Position numbers and translations under genes: made by a program. Below are positions 22,105 to 24,808 of a DNA stretch of 24,808 bases, piece after piece (position 1 is the stretch's first letter; each line of letters begins with the position of its first letter). A model generated the notes under the pieces. The model ran no database searches. It had not been told where the DNA came from and saw nothing but the letters and a program-made list of their open reading frames with translations. Source of the stretch: WTJX01 sp045106295 (GTDB taxonomy: Bacteria > Bacteroidota > Bacteroidia > Cytophagales > JAAEPT01); NCBI GenBank assembly GCA_045106295.1, contig JBGCEI010000163.1:1-24808 (forward strand). Direction: 5' to 3'.

Positions 22105-23193
22105 TTATTTGTAGAAAATATTTATTTCATTGCTTACAGTTAGTATCTCTCTTTCTGTATGGAAGAAAGAAATAGGTAAGCTAAGTGTTTGTTCATGTAT
22201 ACGTTCTGAGATATCACATTGTTGTCCTTTTAAAATCTCTTTATATCCTTCTTGCTGATGAGGTACTATTGGGTAATGTATTTCTGTTTGTATGTTTTTT
22301 GAGGCTAAGTACTCTTTTAACTCATTACGATTTTCTGTTAAGATATTATATACATGATACACACCGTTTTCTTGTTGTGAAATAGGTTTTATTACGTTTT
22401 CTGATAATGTAGTATCATAAACTGATGCTAGAAAACGTTTGTGTGAATTGATCTTATCCAAATGAGGTAGCTTCACTCGTAAAAAGGCTGCTTGTATTTC
22501 ATCTAACCTGGAGTTAATACCAATTAATGAGTTGTAGTATTTCTTTTCCGAACCATAGTTTCGGAGTATTCTTATTCTTTCAGCTAATGCTACATCATTA
22601 GTAGTTACAGCTCCAGCATCTCCCAAAGCACCTAAGTTCTTTGTAGGGTAAAAACTAAATGCTCCAATATCTCCTAAAGCCCCTACTTTTTTATTCTTAT
22701 ACGTGGCGCCATGTGCTTGTGAACAGTCTTCAATTAGTTTTAAGTTATGTTTTTTAGCAATAACTTGAATTGGATCCATATCACAAGGTTTTCCATAAAG
22801 ATGAACCATCAATATTACTTTTGTTTTTGGTGTAATAAGAGACTCTATTTTAGTAGAATCAATCGTGTAATCAGCTAAGCTTGGAGGACAAAGAATAGGT
22901 TTTAAACTAGCGTTAACAATAGCTAATATGGTAGCAATAAATGTATTAGCAGGAACTATCACTTCATCTCCTTTATCTAGCTCTAAAGATAGTAATGCTA
23001 GTGTTAATGCATCTAGTCCTGATCCTACTCCTACACATTCAGAGGTGCCACAGTAAGCAGCAAATTCTTTCTCAAATTGATTCACTTGTTCTCCAAGTAT
23101 AAAATTTCCTGAAGCAATAACAGTAGAATACGCCTTCTTAAACTCAGCCATAAAAGGCTCATTGAATTTTTGTAAGTTTTCGTATGCTATCAT
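22105..23193 (-). CDS. DegT/DnrJ/EryC1 family sugar aminotransferase
   Basis: 362 residues. PLP-dependent transfer of an amino group to a keto-sugar nucleotide. GVGSGLDALTLAL (55-67) binds the cofactor phosphate, EDCSQAHGA (155-163) has the pyridine-contacting Asp156, and FSFYPTKNLGALGDAGAV (179-196) has the Schiff-base Lys185. The start MIAYENLQKFNEPF and the HLYGKPCDMD block resemble dTDP-3-amino-3,6-dideoxyhexose transaminases (FdtB/QdtB group), but the expected keto-isomerase and acyltransferase are not within the window, so the product sugar is open. The start overlaps the upstream glycosyltransferase stop (ATGA). Confidence 0.92.
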   Translation of the reverse strand: MIAYENLQKFNEPFMAEFKKAYSTVIASGNFILGEQVNQFEKEFAAYCGTSECVGVGSGLDALTLALLSLELDKGDEVIVPANTFIATILAIVNASLKPILCPPSLADYTIDSTKIESLITPKTKVILMVHLYGKPCDMDPIQVIAKKHNLKLIEDCSQAHGATYKNKKVGALGDIGAFSFYPTKNLGALGDAGAVTTNDVALAERIRILRNYGSEKKYYNSLIGINSRLDEIQAAFLRVKLPHLDKINSHKRFLASVYDTTLSENVIKPISQQENGVYHVYNILTENRNELKEYLASKNIQTEIHYPIVPHQQEGYKEILKGQQCDISERIHEQTLSLPISFFHTEREILTVSNEINIFYK

Positions 23194-24425
23194 TGTGAGA
23201 TAAAATACTTAGAGAATACCTCATGATATTTCTTTTGAAAGTTCCTAATGTCACGATTTGATAGTATAAAATTTCTGATTTTCTCTTTTGAAAAAATATC
23301 TTTTTTTTCAATAAATTCTTGAATACTTTTTACATATTCTTTTTCTTCAAGCTTTTTAATTACTATTCCAAGCTCGTTTTCTTTAGTAAATACAAAATCG
23401 TCTGATATATTTTCAGGGATTAATATAGGTAAACCACATGACCAATATTCACCATCTTTTATTGGTGAACAAAATCTCTTTGATGGATACTGTTTAACCC
23501 CCACAAACCCAACATCTGATGCTGATAGATACTTTGGTACTTCTTCTCTGGTTAATTTATTTATTAAAAAATGCTTTTCCGTGATATTGTCATAGTTAGA
23601 AATCCACCCTTTTATTACATCAAGTGAATGACTTGTAAATATCCAAAAATGAAATTTAATAGCAGGATGATTACTCACACAGCTATTAGCAAAGTCAAAG
23701 AATTCTTTTTCTGTATACATACCACCAAACTTGCCTAAGTAAGTAATAATTATATCATTATCGTTTATGTTGAGTCGGTTTCTTATTTCTTTTCTATCAT
23801 TAGAATTATATTGAAAAAGAGAAGTATCTACACAAGAAGGGACTATCATTATTTTCTCTTGATTTAATCCCCAATTCACTATTTTTTTTTTGTATGCCTC
23901 AGTTGCCGTCATAATCAAATCAGCACTTAATGCGACCTTCTTTTCATATTTATTAAGTAAGACTGCTTCCCAACTTTTAGCTTTCCAGATACCTGATTCT
24001 ATCATATAGTCAGTATGTGGCTCAAAAGTATGAATAATGTGTTTTCGTCTAGTGATTCTTGTAATAAAATGAGAAATTATAGCGCCTGGAAAACCTTCTG
24101 AATAAACAATTTGAGCTTTATTCTTTAATACTAAATACAAGGAATAAATAATACCCCAACTTAGATCAAAAGCCTTCTTAATTATTTTGAGTTGACCTGA
24201 ATGCCATTTAGTTCTGTGCCATACGATATTATGATTTAATAATTTTTTTTCAACCTCTTTTCTTTCATTAGTTGATAAGCTGAATTTTTTTTGTTCAAAA
24301 GTTAATAGGATAAATTGATATAATTCTTTTTCAGGAAAATTCAGAAAGTAGGGTAGAACAGCGCTCTGAAAAACAGGGTCATTATAGCTGTAATAGGCAA
24401 AAATAAAGATTCTCTTTTTATGCAT
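23190..24425 (-). CDS. family-4 (GT-B) glycosyltransferase
   Basis: 411 residues with a two-domain GT-B pattern. The N-terminal half includes KRIFIFAYYSYNDPVFQSA and AQIVYSEGFPGAIISHFI (acceptor side). The C-terminal half has PSCVDTSLFQYN, IITYLGKFGGMY (start of the donor domain) and ASDVGFVGVKQYPSKRFCSPIKDGEYWSCGLPILI, the donor-binding region equivalent to the E-x7-E element of GT4 (here D/E near KDGEYWSCG). No signal peptide; probably cytoplasmic or peripheral. It begins two bases after the epimerase stop and overlaps the aminotransferase start by four bases. Confidence 0.85.
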   Translation of the reverse strand: MHKKRIFIFAYYSYNDPVFQSAVLPYFLNFPEKELYQFILLTFEQKKFSLSTNERKEVEKKLLNHNIVWHRTKWHSGQLKIIKKAFDLSWGIIYSLYLVLKNKAQIVYSEGFPGAIISHFITRITRRKHIIHTFEPHTDYMIESGIWKAKSWEAVLLNKYEKKVALSADLIMTATEAYKKKIVNWGLNQEKIMIVPSCVDTSLFQYNSNDRKEIRNRLNINDNDIIITYLGKFGGMYTEKEFFDFANSCVSNHPAIKFHFWIFTSHSLDVIKGWISNYDNITEKHFLINKLTREEVPKYLSASDVGFVGVKQYPSKRFCSPIKDGEYWSCGLPILIPENISDDFVFTKENELGIVIKKLEEKEYVKSIQEFIEKKDIFSKEKIRNFILSNRDIRNFQKKYHEVFSKYFISQ

Positions 24426-24427
24426 TA

Positions 24428-24808
24428 TTACATATTAGGTAGTTGGTCTTCTAAAATAGAGATTATTTTTTCAGATGAATTACCTTCACCGTATGGGTTT
24501 TTTGTAGATGCCATTTTATTATAGAGCGACTCATTATCCATTATTTTAGAGAATTTGGAGCTTATTGATTTCGTTTGCGTACCTGCTAGAATGGCACACC
24601 CTCTTTCTATACCTTCCATACGTTCTGTTTTTTCTCTCATAACAATTACTGGAACATTTAATGTAGGAGCTTCTTCTTGGATACCTCCAGAGTCTGTCAG
24701 TATGATATGAGATGTATTCATAATATATATTAATTCATCGTACGGGAGAGGAGCAAGTAATTCAATATTTGATATGTTATCTAAGGAGTCTTTTACTATT
24801 TTTTTTTT
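24428..24808 (-). CDS. wecB: UDP-N-acetylglucosamine 2-epimerase, C-terminal part (cut by window edge)
   Basis: The frame is open past the first internal ATG (24721) to the right edge. The added residues read ...LDNISNIELLAPLPYDELIYIMNT..., matching the conserved region before the active-site motif, so the gene starts outside the window. About 127 residues are visible. TDSGGIQEEAPTLNVPVIVMREKTERMEGIERG is the UDP-binding signature of non-hydrolysing UDP-GlcNAc 2-epimerases (UDP-GlcNAc to UDP-ManNAc). ManNAc-type sugars feed capsule and enterobacterial-type polysaccharides, consistent with the downstream glycosyltransferases. Symbol by family resemblance. Confidence 0.88.
   Translation of the reverse strand, partial: KKKIVKDSLDNISNIELLAPLPYDELIYIMNTSHIILTDSGGIQEEAPTLNVPVIVMREKTERMEGIERGCAILAGTQTKSISSKFSKIMDNESLYNKMASTKNPYGEGNSSEKIISILEDQLPNM

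Noticed and set aside
24428..24721. A complete 97-residue protein starting at the ATG at 24721
   Set aside because: The frame remains open to the right edge and encodes conserved epimerase residues upstream of that ATG, so the methionine is internal.
1..24808. CRISPR array, insertion sequence, prophage, defence or toxin-antitoxin system
   Set aside because: No regularly spaced direct repeats, transposase, integrase, phage structural genes, nuclease-helicase pairs or small toxin-antitoxin gene pairs were seen on either strand.

Overview
The window looks like chromosome from a member of the Bacteroidota, most likely Flavobacteriia or a close relative. The evidence is AT-rich DNA, several promoter-like sequences of the Bacteroidota type (TAnnTTTG, sometimes with an upstream TTG), a bacterial acyl-CoA-binding protein beside a fatty-acid desaturase, a bS16 protein with a long Ala/Glu/Lys tail, and a Bacteroidota-type RNase P RNA. 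I cannot name a genus.

Layout. 1-419 is the 3' end of an unidentified regulator-like gene. It converges through a bidirectional terminator on a minus-strand run, pyrR-pyrB-GGCT-DUF1456 (3010 down to 645). A 450-530 base gap holds a DnaA-box-like 9-mer and a degenerate repeat. A Uup-type ABC-F ATPase (3538-5418) then converges on a compact minus operon, aroQ-aminotransferase-rnhA (7337 down to 5423). A pirin follows, then a very AT-rich multi-span membrane protein resembling family-39 glycosyltransferases. Next come acyl-CoA-binding protein, a fatty-acid desaturase and acpS (lipid metabolism), rnpB, and a MATE transporter. Two exported proteins converge at 14343-16338, one of them with a CsgG-like domain. 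The conserved translation cluster rpsP-rimM-trmD and rplS (16753-19077) is followed by dapF and a PaaE/ferredoxin-reductase-like flavoprotein. The right end, 21200 to the edge, is a tightly packed minus-strand surface-polysaccharide operon: a UDP-GlcNAc 2-epimerase fragment, a family-4 glycosyltransferase, a DegT-type sugar aminotransferase and a family-2-like glycosyltransferase.

Most genes are housekeeping and their calls are secure. The less explained material lies in the intergenic DNA: a family of GCCTG/CAGGC palindromes with an associated CGCTnTGCTACG word, a shared GCTGTTAGCTT/CTAG-rich tract before two start codons, and paired hairpins in the rpsP leader. The CsgG-like exported pair and the ACBP-desaturase pair are also of interest. 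I found no CRISPR array, insertion sequence, tRNA or clear novel defence or mobile system.
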